NCBI RefSeq assembly: GCF_021568905.1
Contig: NZ_JAKGSB010000010.1
Span: forward strand, 1-64,000
DNA: 64,000 bases
Source: Zavarzinia marina
GTDB taxonomy: Bacteria; Pseudomonadota; Alphaproteobacteria; Zavarziniales; Zavarziniaceae
Direction of reading: 5' to 3'
Notes under the pieces: model-generated
What the model saw: only the letters and a program-made list of their open reading frames with translations
What the model was told of the DNA's origin: nothing
Databases searched by the model: none
Made by a program: the position numbers and the translations under genes
Shown here: positions 44,994-54,064 of the stretch, one piece after another
Numbering within the stretch: the stretch's first letter is position 1
Layout: each line of letters begins with the position of its first letter

Positions 44994-45482
44994 TCATCGC
45001 GCCCCGCCCTTCCGGCGCCGGTTCGCCGCCGGCAGGATTTCCAGCAGATCACCGTAGTCCTTGAGGATGCCGTCGCGAGGGTCGACGAAGAAGCTCCGCC
45101 CGCGATGCCAGGGGTTCGACGCCTCGATGATCCTGCCGTCGGTCATCCATTCGCCATGACGCCCGACGGAGATGCGCGAGACGACGAAATCGTCGAGGTG
45201 AAGCCGGACATGGATCTTCACCGCGCTCCGCGTGTCGAGAACCGCGCAGATCTCGCTGAACACATCATCCCAGCGCCGGCCCCGCCGGCTGCGCAGAAAA
45301 CGCACCAGGGGCGCCAGATTCTCGTTGAGATACTTCTGGTCGCGCGCGGCGATACTGACATGCCGCAGATGCCCGATGTGCTTGAGGCCATCATCGCGGC
45401 CCGGCTTCAGTTTCGGCGCCTTGGCGTAGCGCGACCCCATGCGCGGCCGCTCCACGATCACCTTGAACATGTCATCACGCAT
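44994..45482 (-). CDS. Conserved-looking hypothetical protein
   Basis: A 162-residue basic protein with segments MFKVIVERPRMGSRY, AARDQKYLNENLAPLVRFL and GILKDYGDLLEILP. It has no known motif. GGGAGG sits 6 bases before ATG 45482, inside the upstream small gene, whose stop lies within this gene. It borders the left edge of the A+T-rich insert. Confidence 0.6.
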   Translation of the reverse strand: MRDDMFKVIVERPRMGSRYAKAPKLKPGRDDGLKHIGHLRHVSIAARDQKYLNENLAPLVRFLRSRRGRRWDDVFSEICAVLDTRSAVKIHVRLHLDDFVVSRISVGRHGEWMTDGRIIEASNPWHRGRSFFVDPRDGILKDYGDLLEILPAANRRRKGGAR

Positions 45483-45615
45483 CGCCGGCCTCCCCCTTGC
45501 GGAAGAAGGCCTGCGGCGCCTGCACGCCCGGACCATCAATGTAGAAGAATTCGCCGGCCCTGAGCCCAAGCGAAACGATCAGGCGAAATGCTTCGCCCGA
45601 GACGGGATTGCCCAT
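45475..45615 (-). CDS. Small protein upstream of the hypothetical gene
   Basis: A 46-residue frame (from MGNPVSGEAF) overlapping the next gene by 8 bp, which suggests translational coupling. GGGA precedes the chosen ATG. An upstream ATG at 45636 would add seven residues. It contains GEFFYIDGPGVQAP. The function is unknown. Confidence 0.45.
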   Translation of the reverse strand: MGNPVSGEAFRLIVSLGLRAGEFFYIDGPGVQAPQAFFRKGEAGDA

Positions 45616-45928
45616 GCCATTCGTCCCTGAATGCATTGGAAAGTGAGATGTGTCGCGTGTCTGTTCGACGCTGCGTGCATGACGTTCTCCTTTCCATTCG
45701 CAGGGACTGGCCAAAATCGGCGAGCGCGGAAACTACGGCAATTCGCGCGGGAATTCAAGGAGGTGGGCGACGGAGCTAAATGGCACAAAATTGCGGGACA
45801 CTATACAGCCAATTTTCAGGTATGAATTTGGGGTGCGCAACCCTGAAAACACACCTACTGGAAAGCGCCATCAGGAAGCGTGACAATATTTTCCGGTTGC
45901 CCCCATTCAGCGAACGAGACATTACGAA
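45616..45928. other. A+T-rich leader of the STAND gene; no supported gene
   Basis: Base composition drops visibly here compared with flanking DNA. Short frames exist on both strands but they overlap each other and show no ribosome sites or recognisable products. A near-palindrome GGGGTGCGCAACCC lies at about 45832-45845. It probably contains the promoter of the 1451-codon gene and the left junction of the insert. Confidence 0.4.
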
Positions 45929-48900
45929 ATGCCGATGGAGAGCAAATCCTGTGAAATCGAACGCAACTTCGAAGATATTCCCGCAGATAAAATTACGGAA
46001 TCTGAGCAAACCGCGTACCTCATGGATTTGGGATGGCACAAAGGTATTAATTGGACTACTTTATTAGAATCAAAACGTGTCCTCATTATCTCCGAAGCCG
46101 GGGCTGGCAAAACTTATGAATGTCGAAAAAAAAGAAATGAGCTTTGGTACGATGGGCAGCCTGCCTTTTTTATAGAATTATCGACCCTTGCAAATGGAAA
46201 TTTGCGTGATCTTTTTTCTTTTGAAGAGGAAAATCGCTTCGATGCTTGGCGTGCAGCGCGGTCTGATGTTGCTACTTTTTTTCTCGATTCGATAGACGAA
46301 CTGAAGCTGACCCTCGGCTCGTTCGAGCAGGCACTGAAACGTTTGGCCAAAGCAATCGACGGTCAGCTTGGCCGAGTGCGCGTCATCATTACGTCGCGCC
46401 CTATTCCAATTGACGAACAGCTCTTTCGCCAAATCCTGCCAATACCCGATTTGCCGGAACCTGATGCAACAGAGGATGAGTTCGCCGATATTGCTATGGG
46501 GAATGCGAAGGCACAATCCTCGGAGGCCGAGTTCAATCGGGACTGGCGCAATGTCGCGCTCCTGCCGCTGTCGACCGAGCAGATAGCGGTCATTGCCAGC
46601 AATGAAGGGAGCCCAGATTCTGATGCACTGCTCGGCGACATAAAAAAGCGCAATGCAGAGGATTTTGTGCGCAGACCACAAGATCTGATCGAACTATGCG
46701 CTGACTGGCGAGAGCATCGCCGCATCCGCTCCCACCACGATCAGGTTGCGAGCAACGTAGCGGTCAAACTGAGGCCCCGTGATGACCGCCGAGAACGAGC
46801 GCCTCTATCTGCGGACAAAGCGTTGGAGGGTGCGCGCAGATTGGCACTTGCAGCAACGCTTAGCCGCAAGCTCACTATTCGACACAGTGCCGAAGCAGAT
46901 CGCACAGGCGATCCAATCGAAGCGCCGCTTGATCCTTCGCGCATTCTCCACGACTGGTCGCAAGAGGAATGCACCACATTGCTCGAGCGACCACTCTTTG
47001 GCATGGCTTCATATGGCCGCGTTCGCTTCCATCATCGTTCCGTAGTCGAGTATTTGGCCGCTGAATACCTTCTTGCCCTGCGCGTGCGGGGAATGCCGGC
47101 CAAATCGATCAAACGTATCTTATTCACGACGGCGCAAGGTGATGCCGTGATCAAGCCATCGTTGCGGCCGGTTGCCGCGTGGATGGCGCTTCAGGACGAC
47201 GTAGTTCTAGAGGAAATTCTTGCTCGGGAGCCAGATGTACTCTTGAACCATGGCGACCCGGAATCACTTCCGCTCGCACAGCGCCAGCGGGCTCTGCGGG
47301 CCTATGTTGAACGGCATCGCGCAGGAGGTTGGCGAGGGCTGCTTGTTCCTCGAATCCAGCTTCACCGGTTTGCGTCGCCCGACCTGGGCCCGGAAGTAAA
47401 ACGCCTTTGGACGGCCGGTATCGAGAACCACGAAGTTCGCGAGATTCTGCTGGAATTGGCGGGGCTAGGGAAAATGGATGATTGCGCAGATATTTGCCAC
47501 GACGTGGCGATGAATGCGCTTGCCAGCCAAAGTGAGCGGATCGAGGGGCTAAAAGCCCTCATCCAAATCGAAGAGCCACGCCTTACAACGATTGCGTCTA
47601 GCGTAGCCGACAATGAGTGCCTATGGCCCGATCGCCTCGCACAGATTGCATTGCTTCGCCTCTTCCCATCCCATCTCTCTGTAGAACTTCTCTGCAGAAT
47701 TCTGAAGCGCGTCACCGCGCCCGAGAGCAGGGCCTCTGACCTATCATGGACTCTTCCCCGACTGGCCGAAAAGGTCGATCTCTCACCGGCGGAGCTAGAT
47801 GATTTCCGTCGCCGGATTACCGAGTTGGCTGAGGAAGGGCCTTGCTGGGAGAAAGACGAATGGCCTCATCTCGCCAGTAAACGTCAATTTCTATTGCCCG
47901 TATTGGCGGCAATCTGCCTCCGCATGATGACAAAAGGATTTATTTCGCCTGATGTTATGCACTCTGTTGTAATAGCGTTGTGTATGACAGAAGGCACATA
48001 TGACGGCACAGATCAGGCAAAAGCTCTCGCCACTGCATTCGCTGAAGCGCCGCTCGATGCTCGTCGCCTGGCTTTTGAGGCGCAAGACACAATCTTTCAG
48101 CGGTATAGCCCTGAGCCGAACGCCCGCCAGAGATATGCACGCCTGGCGTACAATGATCGGCCAGTCCAGCTCGGACCTTCCGATATGCCGTGGATCGTTG
48201 TTTCGCTTTCGGATCGCAATCGCCCTGCGGACTACCGCGCTATGCTGCTGCAAGCAGCGATCTCCGGCCGTGACGACAGCGTTTCGTGGCTGGATCACCT
48301 TGCATCGTTGAAGCCATGCGTCGCCGATCTGAAAGAATTAGTCGACCAACTCGACGAATATGCAAAACCGCCCCCTCCTGACCCCAATACCGAGCAATTA
48401 CGCGCCCGGATAAAAGCATTGCGAGAACAAGAACGGCGTCGCGAGGCGAAATCTCGTGCTAGTTGGCAGATGTTTCGCCGCAACATCATCGTCGATCCGG
48501 AAAAATTTTTAGGACCAGATCACGCAGAGAATACTGCACGAAATCTTTGGCGAGTAATGTATAATGGTGATAGTGGAAGCCGCGCGTCTGGCTGGAACAG
48601 GCGTCTCATTGAACGGCATTTCGGCAAGGACACTGCCGATCGTTTGCGCACCGCTTTTATGGCGTATTGGCGTGCTAACCGTCCGGAGTTACGGAGCGAA
48701 CGCGCAGAAGCGGACAAAAATAAATTCTTTGAGCATTGGCTTTTCGGTCTTGCCGGAATCGTCGCAGAATCTGAAGATTCCGAATGGGCGAAAGCACTTA
48801 GCAATGAAGATGCAAAATTAGCCCTGCGTTACGCCCCCCTCGATTTGAATGGTTTTCCGGCATGGCTCGACGATTTAGCGGCGGTCCATCCTGAAGCACT

Positions 48901-50284
48901 CGACGATGTATTGGGTGTGGAACTCACGGCTGAATTGGCCGAGCCTGCGTCCTCTCATTCAGTATTGCTTCAAAGCGTTCGACATGGAACGGATACAGTA
49001 GCGCGGCACTTCGTACCCCGCCTTCGCGATTGGTTGGATGCTCGCAATTGGTTACAGGACCATGAAACTGAAAGCGTCCACACGAGCCGACTGACTCAGG
49101 TTCTGCAAATTCTGCTGCGGCTTGGAGACACAGCCACTTTAGACCATGTGCGCGCCCTCGCACGCGCGGAGTTGTCGGAAGGGGTGAAAAACTCCTCAAT
49201 CGAGGAATGGCTTCCAGTTCTGATGCACCTCAGTCCGTCAGATGGAATCGAAGCACTTGAGAAGACTCTACTTCAATGCCCGCCGTCAAAATTCGGGACG
49301 GCAACAGAGTGGTTCAGCAGACTCTTCAGCTTCAGGCGCCGTACTGATGAAGGTCAGACTTCCGTTTCACGTCTACCACCTAACTTGCTGCTGCGGTTGG
49401 CACGTCTTGCATTTCGACATATCCGACCAACGGATGATATGAACAGGGGGCCGGGGCATTTTACGCCCAATGTGCGAGACCATGCTGAGGATGGTCGCAG
49501 TAACATCATTAACGCTCTATTTGCGACAAAGGGCCCCGAAGGTTGGGCTGCGAAGATCGAGTTCGCTCATGATCCACTTTTCGCCGATTACAGAGATCGG
49601 GCGATCTCGGTCGCCCGGGAGCGGGCCAGCGAGGACGCAGACGCCCTTGCCTATTCGGAAGGCGAAATATTAGCGCTTGATCAGCGTGCTGAACTGCCGC
49701 CGCTGACGCGCGACGACATGTTCACGCTCCTGTCGGATCGGCTTGAAGACTTGGCCGATTTGCTGCTGCGCGATGATTCCCCACGCGCCGCATGGGCGCT
49801 TATTGAGGATGAGACAATTATGCGCCAGCAAATTGCTCGCGAATTGCGACGCGATGCCAATGGCGCATATACGGTCGACCAAGAGGCGGTAACGGCCGAG
49901 CAAAAGGAAACAGACATCCGCTTGCGCTCTACCGGTTCCGAGCAGGAAGCGGTCATCGAGCTAAAAATTGGTGAAAAAAATTATTCTGCGGCCGATCTGA
50001 CGGCAACGCTAAGAAACCAGATCGTCACGAAATATCTGGCCCCGGAACACAGGCGGTGCGGCTGCCTACTCATCACCGTCACAGAACTTCGTACCTGGCG
50101 GCATCCGGTCACTAAGGCAATATTAGACCTGGACGGCCTCATGGCCATGTTGAACGAAGAAGCCTCCAAAATTGAGAAAGAGATGGGCAACGGCCTTCGC
50201 CTGATCGCACGCGGTCTGGACCTTCGACCGCGCTTGTCGACCGAATCGGCTCGGGCTGCGAATCGCAAGGATCGCGTTCGGTAA
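45929..50284 (+). CDS. STAND/NACHT-like NTPase with C-terminal PD-(D/E)XK-like domain
   Basis: A 1451-residue protein in a lone, A+T-richer insert. Residues 50-200 form a STAND-type P-loop NTPase: Walker A SEAGAGKT (55-62), Walker B FFLDSIDEL (117-125, the NACHT-like LDxxDE form) and sensor-1 VIITSRP (152-158). The FHHRSVVEYLAAEYL block around 370-390 resembles the winged-helix/helical end of NACHT modules. Residues about 400-1280 are almost entirely helical repeat-like, as in ligand sensors. Near the end D1329 in TDIRL and E1344-x-K1346 in VIELKIG form a D-(x14)-ExK signature of PD-(D/E)XK nucleases, followed by NYSAADLTATLRNQIV. Domain order is opposite to Avs proteins with N-terminal nucleases. 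Antiphage defence is inferred. The start is ATG 45929 or 45935. Confidence 0.75.
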   Translation: MPMESKSCEIERNFEDIPADKITESEQTAYLMDLGWHKGINWTTLLESKRVLIISEAGAGKTYECRKKRNELWYDGQPAFFIELSTLANGNLRDLFSFEEENRFDAWRAARSDVATFFLDSIDELKLTLGSFEQALKRLAKAIDGQLGRVRVIITSRPIPIDEQLFRQILPIPDLPEPDATEDEFADIAMGNAKAQSSEAEFNRDWRNVALLPLSTEQIAVIASNEGSPDSDALLGDIKKRNAEDFVRRPQDLIELCADWREHRRIRSHHDQVASNVAVKLRPRDDRRERAPLSADKALEGARRLALAATLSRKLTIRHSAEADRTGDPIEAPLDPSRILHDWSQEECTTLLERPLFGMASYGRVRFHHRSVVEYLAAEYLLALRVRGMPAKSIKRILFTTAQGDAVIKPSLRPVAAWMALQDDVVLEEILAREPDVLLNHGDPESLPLAQRQRALRAYVERHRAGGWRGLLVPRIQLHRFASPDLGPEVKRLWTAGIENHEVREILLELAGLGKMDDCADICHDVAMNALASQSERIEGLKALIQIEEPRLTTIASSVADNECLWPDRLAQIALLRLFPSHLSVELLCRILKRVTAPESRASDLSWTLPRLAEKVDLSPAELDDFRRRITELAEEGPCWEKDEWPHLASKRQFLLPVLAAICLRMMTKGFISPDVMHSVVIALCMTEGTYDGTDQAKALATAFAEAPLDARRLAFEAQDTIFQRYSPEPNARQRYARLAYNDRPVQLGPSDMPWIVVSLSDRNRPADYRAMLLQAAISGRDDSVSWLDHLASLKPCVADLKELVDQLDEYAKPPPPDPNTEQLRARIKALREQERRREAKSRASWQMFRRNIIVDPEKFLGPDHAENTARNLWRVMYNGDSGSRASGWNRRLIERHFGKDTADRLRTAFMAYWRANRPELRSERAEADKNKFFEHWLFGLAGIVAESEDSEWAKALSNEDAKLALRYAPLDLNGFPAWLDDLAAVHPEALDDVLGVELTAELAEPASSHSVLLQSVRHGTDTVARHFVPRLRDWLDARNWLQDHETESVHTSRLTQVLQILLRLGDTATLDHVRALARAELSEGVKNSSIEEWLPVLMHLSPSDGIEALEKTLLQCPPSKFGTATEWFSRLFSFRRRTDEGQTSVSRLPPNLLLRLARLAFRHIRPTDDMNRGPGHFTPNVRDHAEDGRSNIINALFATKGPEGWAAKIEFAHDPLFADYRDRAISVARERASEDADALAYSEGEILALDQRAELPPLTRDDMFTLLSDRLEDLADLLLRDDSPRAAWALIEDETIMRQQIARELRRDANGAYTVDQEAVTAEQKETDIRLRSTGSEQEAVIELKIGEKNYSAADLTATLRNQIVTKYLAPEHRRCGCLLITVTELRTWRHPVTKAILDLDGLMAMLNEEASKIEKEMGNGLRLIARGLDLRPRLSTESARAANRKDRVR

Positions 50285-50362
50285 CAAGGCGCAACGCGGC
50301 CTGAGACTGTTGGCTCGCGAATACACCAAACCCCGACTTCCTCCGGCAATTGTGAGGCACAT

Positions 50363-50390
50363 AAAAAAGGCGGCGCCTTGCGGCGCCGCC
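50363..50390 (-). terminator. Intrinsic terminator of ahcY
   Basis: On the minus strand a perfect 9-bp stem GGCGGCGCC/GGCGCCGCC with loop GCAA is followed directly by six Ts. It lies 26 bp past the ahcY stop. This is a textbook intrinsic terminator. Confidence 0.9.
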
Positions 50391-50415
50391 CTCGTCCGTG
50401 CCGACTGATCCTCGA

Positions 50416-51711
50416 TCAGTAGCGGTAGTGTTCCGGCTTGTAGGGGCCTTCGACCTTGGTGCCGATGTATTCGGCCTGGGCCGGGCTCATGGCGGTCAGC
50501 TTGACGCCGAGCTTGGCGAGATGCAGGCGCGCGACCTTCTCGTCGAGGTGCTTCGGCAGCATGTAGACCTTGCGCTCGTAGCTCGCGTGGTTCTTGAACA
50601 GTTCGATCTGGGCGATGACCTGGTTCGAGAAGGACGCCGACATGACGAAGCTGGGATGGCCGGTGGCGCAGCCGAGGTTCACGAGGCGGCCTTCGGCGAG
50701 CACGATCAGGCGCTTGCCGTCGGGGAAGACGACTTCGTCGACCTGGGGCTTCACGTTCTCCCAGGGGTAGTTGCGGAGCGCGTTGATCTGGATCTCGCTG
50801 TCGAAGTGGCCGATGTTGCAGACGATGGCGCGGTCCTTCATGGCGCGCATGTGCTCGATCGTGATCACGTCGATGTTGCCGGTGGTGGTCACGAAGACGT
50901 CGCCCTGGGGCGCGGCGTCTTCCATGGTCACGACCTGATAGCCTTCCATCGCCGCCTGCAGGGCGCAGATCGGATCGATCTCGGTGACGAGGACGCGGGC
51001 GCCCTGGCCGCGCAGCGAGGCGGCCGAGCCCTTGCCCACATCGCCGTAACCGGCGACGACCGCGACCTTGCCCGCCAGCATGACGTCGGTCGCGCGCTTG
51101 ATGCCGTCGACGAGCGACTCGCGGCAGCCATAGAGATTGTCGAACTTCGACTTGGTGACGCTGTCGTTCACATTGATCGCCGGCACCTTCAGGGTGCCCG
51201 CCTTCCACATGTCGTAGAGGCGGTGCACGCCGGTCGTGGTCTCTTCCGAGAGGCCGAAGACGCCGTCCATCAGTTCCGGGTATTCGTTGTGCATGAGGAC
51301 GGTCAGGTCGCCGCCGTCATCGAGGATCATGTTGGGCACCCAGCCGTCCGGCCCCTTCACGGTCTGGTGGATGCACCACCAGAATTCCTCCTCGGTCAGG
51401 CCCTTCCAGGCGAAGACCGGAATGCCGGCCGCCGCGATCGCCGCCGCCGCCTGATCCTGGGTCGAGAAGATGTTGCACGACGACCAGCGCACCTCGGCGC
51501 CGAGCGCGGTCAGGGTCTCGATCAGGACGGCGGTCTGGATCGTCATGTGCAGGCAGCCGGCGATGCGCGCCCCCGCCAGCGGCTTGGCCGCGCCATATTC
51601 CTCGCGCAGCGCCATCAGGCCGGGCATCTCGGTCTCGGCGATGGCGATCTCCTTGCGGCCCCAGTCGGCGAGCGAGAGATCCTTGACCTTGAAGTCGGTG
51701 AAAGCGGCCAT
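50416..51711 (-). CDS. ahcY: Adenosylhomocysteinase
   Basis: A 431-residue NAD-dependent enzyme splitting S-adenosylhomocysteine into adenosine and homocysteine, which relieves inhibition of methyltransferases. The catalytic and NAD regions are clear: [39 protein letters not shown], and the Rossmann loop [10 protein letters not shown]. It ends in the conserved EHYRY. It belongs to the methionine cycle with the SAM-II-controlled metZ at the far end of the window. Confidence 0.97.
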   Translation of the reverse strand: MAAFTDFKVKDLSLADWGRKEIAIAETEMPGLMALREEYGAAKPLAGARIAGCLHMTIQTAVLIETLTALGAEVRWSSCNIFSTQDQAAAAIAAAGIPVFAWKGLTEEEFWWCIHQTVKGPDGWVPNMILDDGGDLTVLMHNEYPELMDGVFGLSEETTTGVHRLYDMWKAGTLKVPAINVNDSVTKSKFDNLYGCRESLVDGIKRATDVMLAGKVAVVAGYGDVGKGSAASLRGQGARVLVTEIDPICALQAAMEGYQVVTMEDAAPQGDVFVTTTGNIDVITIEHMRAMKDRAIVCNIGHFDSEIQINALRNYPWENVKPQVDEVVFPDGKRLIVLAEGRLVNLGCATGHPSFVMSASFSNQVIAQIELFKNHASYERKVYMLPKHLDEKVARLHLAKLGVKLTAMSPAQAEYIGTKVEGPYKPEHYRY

Positions 51712-51846
51712 TGGCGGAATCCTTGGTAGTCGTGTCTCGACGACGGTCGTGGGGACGATGGTCGTGGGGCGGCGCGCGGCAAGGCGCCGGCACCCGCATG
51801 GCGTGCCCTCTTCTAACAGCCCGCCCCGCCCGGCGCAAGGGTCGAT

Positions 51847-51862
51847 ATAAAGATATCCTTAT
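51847..51862. promoter_or_regulatory. Palindrome upstream of ahcY
   Basis: ATAAAGAT-ATCCTTAT is a 16-bp palindrome with one mismatch, in a short A+T-rich patch 136 bp before ahcY and 86 bp before the divergent DUF599 gene. Its form suits an ArsR-like dimer; control by a SAH/methionine-responsive regulator is inferred. Confidence 0.45.
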
Positions 51863-51947
51863 GTGTTGATATTTTGCGGTGGCGCCTGTTCGCGGGCTCT
51901 GTTCGCAGCCTCTGGCGGCGGCCCCCGGTGCCGGCTAGATTCGGCCG

Positions 51948-52670
51948 ATGATCGACTATGTCGCCGCCCTGGCGCCCGCACCGCTCGACTGGATCGCCGC
52001 CGGCCTGTTCGTCGCGGCGTGGTTCGGCTACGAGCCCTTTCTCGGTCTCATCGGGCGGCGCTATCGCACCATCAACTTCCTGATGAAACTGGTGCGCCGG
52101 CACTGGATGGAGAACATGGCCCGGCGCGACATGCGTGTCGCCGATGCCGCCATGATGGGGCACGTCATGCATTCGGCCGCCTTCTTCGCCTCGACCACCG
52201 TGCTGATCTCGGCGGCGCTGGTCGGCGCCCTCGCCTCGATCGATTCGATGCAGGCGACGGTGGAGGCGCTGGATTTCGCCACCCGTTCGACCCGGGCCCT
52301 GTTCGAGGTGAAGGTGCTGCTGCCCCTCGGCGTCTTCACCTCGGGCTTCTTCCGCTTCTCGTGGGCGATCCGGCAGTTCAACTACGCGATCGCCCTGATC
52401 GGGGCGACGCCCAGCCCGCAGCAGGTCGACTCGGACGAGGCCGAAACCCTGGCCGCCCTGACGGCCGAAGTCCTGTCCCAGGCGGCGCAGGCCTTCAACA
52501 GCGGCGTACGGACCTATTATTTCGCCCTGGCGGCCCTGTTCTGGTTCGGCGGGCCACTGGCCTTCATGGTCGCGACGGTCTTCGTGATCGGCATCCTGCT
52601 GCGGCGCCAGATATTCTCCCGCACCGCGATCGCCATCCGAAACGAGGCAAGAAAGCTGACCCGTTATTGA
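51948..52670 (+). CDS. DUF599 membrane protein
   Basis: A 240-residue membrane protein with about four transmembrane helices (LDWIAAGLFVAAWFGYE; FFASTTVLISAALVGAL; a third near LPLGVFTSGFFRFSW; ALFWFGGPLAFMVATVF). YEPFLG and MKLVRRHWMENMARRDMRV (part WMENM) and FRFSWAIRQFNY are family signatures. The function is not known. It is divergent from ahcY. Confidence 0.8.
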   Translation: MIDYVAALAPAPLDWIAAGLFVAAWFGYEPFLGLIGRRYRTINFLMKLVRRHWMENMARRDMRVADAAMMGHVMHSAAFFASTTVLISAALVGALASIDSMQATVEALDFATRSTRALFEVKVLLPLGVFTSGFFRFSWAIRQFNYAIALIGATPSPQQVDSDEAETLAALTAEVLSQAAQAFNSGVRTYYFALAALFWFGGPLAFMVATVFVIGILLRRQIFSRTAIAIRNEARKLTRY

Positions 52671-52693
52671 GGCCCTGGGGCCCCGAACGCAAA

Positions 52694-52719
52694 AGCCGCG
52701 CGGCAGGCACCGCGCGGCT
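52694..52719 (-). terminator. Hairpin terminator between convergent genes
   Basis: A 10-bp stem AGCCGCGCGG/CCGCGCGGCT with a 6-base loop is followed by TTTT on the minus strand. It ends the small gene at 52751 and may also end the DUF599 gene. Confidence 0.7.
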
Positions 52720-52750
52720 CGAGGCGATCAGGGCGGCGGCGCGCCCGCGA

Positions 52751-52948
52751 TCAGGCGGCGACGCCGCAGTTCTGATGGGCCCAGATCGACCCGGCCAGGG
52801 TCTTCAGGGCAATCTCGTACTCACCCTTCAGGGCGAGTTCCTGCGCCTTGCGCTCCGCCCACTTCAGGTGACGCGCCTCGAAGCTCTCGGTCGCGGTCAC
52901 GACGTCGGTGGCCAGCACGCGGTCATTCTGTTTCAGTTCGATGATCAT
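52751..52948 (-). CDS. Small conserved-looking protein
   Basis: A 65-residue soluble protein (MIIELKQNDRVLATD...) with a strand followed by a long charged helix (EARHLKWAERKAQELALKG). ATG 52948 is the natural start, and a terminator follows. The function is unknown. Confidence 0.55.
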   Translation of the reverse strand: MIIELKQNDRVLATDVVTATESFEARHLKWAERKAQELALKGEYEIALKTLAGSIWAHQNCGVAA

Positions 52949-53142
52949 TTCCGACTCTCGACTTCCAAGGATACAGCCAGCAACGGGTACCGGCGGCCCG
53001 AACCGGAAACAGGGACAGAAAGACTGTCTCAATTCCGGCCTTGCCGTCATCAACCCATCTCGACGAAACGGGTTCCGTACCCAGTCTGGCACGGCTCATT
53101 ATCGCACTGCAATATTTCGCCCGCATGACCGTGACCAAGATG

Positions 53143-53186
53143 GGACAAAAAGCACGAGGGGCGCGCCGGAAGACCCGGCGCGCCCC
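53143..53186 (-). terminator. Terminator of ompW
   Basis: A 12-bp stem (53158-53169 with 53175-53186, GC-rich) is followed on the minus strand by a T-run (TTTTT at 53147-53151). It lies 54 bp past the ompW stop. Confidence 0.7.
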
Positions 53187-53239
53187 GCAGTCGGAAACGA
53201 TCGAGAGAGGGTCCGCCCGAAGGCGGGCCCGAGGCCAGG

Positions 53240-53884
53240 TCAGAAGCGATAGCCGAGACCGAAGCCGATCAGGGTCGGGTTGATGTCGACATCCGCCTTC
53301 ACGGCGCCGTTGATGGTCACGTCGGTCGACAGGAAGACCTGCTTCACGTCGACGTTCATCGACCAGTGATCGTTGATCGGAATGTCGACGCCGGCCTGCA
53401 GCGCCCAGCCGAAGGCATTGTCGTAATCGACGGTGGTGCCCGTCGGTTCGTCCTTGCCGTAGAAGATCGTGTAGTTCACGCCCGCGCCGACATAGGGGCG
53501 GATCTTACCCTCGGGGGCGAAGTGATACTGCAGCGTCAGGGTCGGGGGCAGCAGCCAGACCGAGCCGAGATCCACGTTCGGATTGTGCACGTTGGCGTCA
53601 TGCGGGGTGGTGCCCAGGATCAGTTCGGCCGCAATGTTCGGCGTGAAGAAATAGGTGATGTCGAGCTCCGGCACGACCGAATTGTCGATGCTCACGCTCG
53701 CGCCGGGCAGCGCCGGGGAGGTGCTGTTCAGATCTTCCTGCGGCACCACGACCAGGGCGCGGCCGCGGATCATCCAGGGGCTCATTTCCTCGGCCTGGGC
53801 GCTCGAGACATCGGCGATGCCGAAACCCAGACCGGCGACGATGATGGCGGCCGCAGACAGGCCGGCCTTGGTGGTCTTCAACAT
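53240..53884 (-). CDS. ompW: OmpW-family outer membrane protein
   Basis: A 214-residue protein with signal peptide (IIVAGLGFGIADVSSAQA) and an eight-stranded barrel pattern. ELDITYFFTPNIAAELILGTTPH (part FTPNIAAELILG), TLTLQYHFAPEGKIRPYVGAGVNYT (part PYVGAGVNY) and a C-terminal LGYRF are family features. OmpW channels carry small hydrophobic molecules. An FNR-like box lies about 80 bp upstream, matching the known anaerobic control of ompW in enterobacteria. Confidence 0.92.
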   Translation of the reverse strand: MLKTTKAGLSAAAIIVAGLGFGIADVSSAQAEEMSPWMIRGRALVVVPQEDLNSTSPALPGASVSIDNSVVPELDITYFFTPNIAAELILGTTPHDANVHNPNVDLGSVWLLPPTLTLQYHFAPEGKIRPYVGAGVNYTIFYGKDEPTGTTVDYDNAFGWALQAGVDIPINDHWSMNVDVKQVFLSTDVTINGAVKADVDINPTLIGFGLGYRF

Positions 53885-53957
53885 TGATCATCCCTCCAGA
53901 GTGACTGAAACGTCGTCACCTGCGAGGGGAATGTCGCGCCGAAGACATGCTTAATCG

Positions 53958-53971
53958 TTGATTAAGGTCAA
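53958..53971. promoter_or_regulatory. FNR/FixK-like box for ompW
   Basis: TTGAT-TAAG-GTCAA differs from the TTGAT-N4-ATCAA consensus at one position. Its centre is about 80 bp upstream of ompW, where a class II (-41.5) site would give a short leader. Confidence 0.6.
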
Positions 53972-54015
53972 TCCGTGACAACTGCGACGAAATGGACCAG
54001 CGCCGGCGCTCGAAC

Positions 54016-54029
54016 TTGACTTGGATCAA
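54016..54029. promoter_or_regulatory. FNR/FixK-like box for hemN
   Basis: TTGAC-TTGG-ATCAA differs from the FNR consensus at one position. Its centre is 42 bp before the hemN start codon, so a class II promoter here would yield a nearly leaderless mRNA. Confidence 0.6.
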
Positions 54030-54064
54030 GGCGCAAGAGCGCCGGCGCGCGGTTCCATGAGCCC

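Noticed and set aside
45776-46067. Two small frames on opposite strands at the start of the STAND gene
   Set aside because: They overlap each other and the STAND N-terminus, without ribosome sites or motifs.
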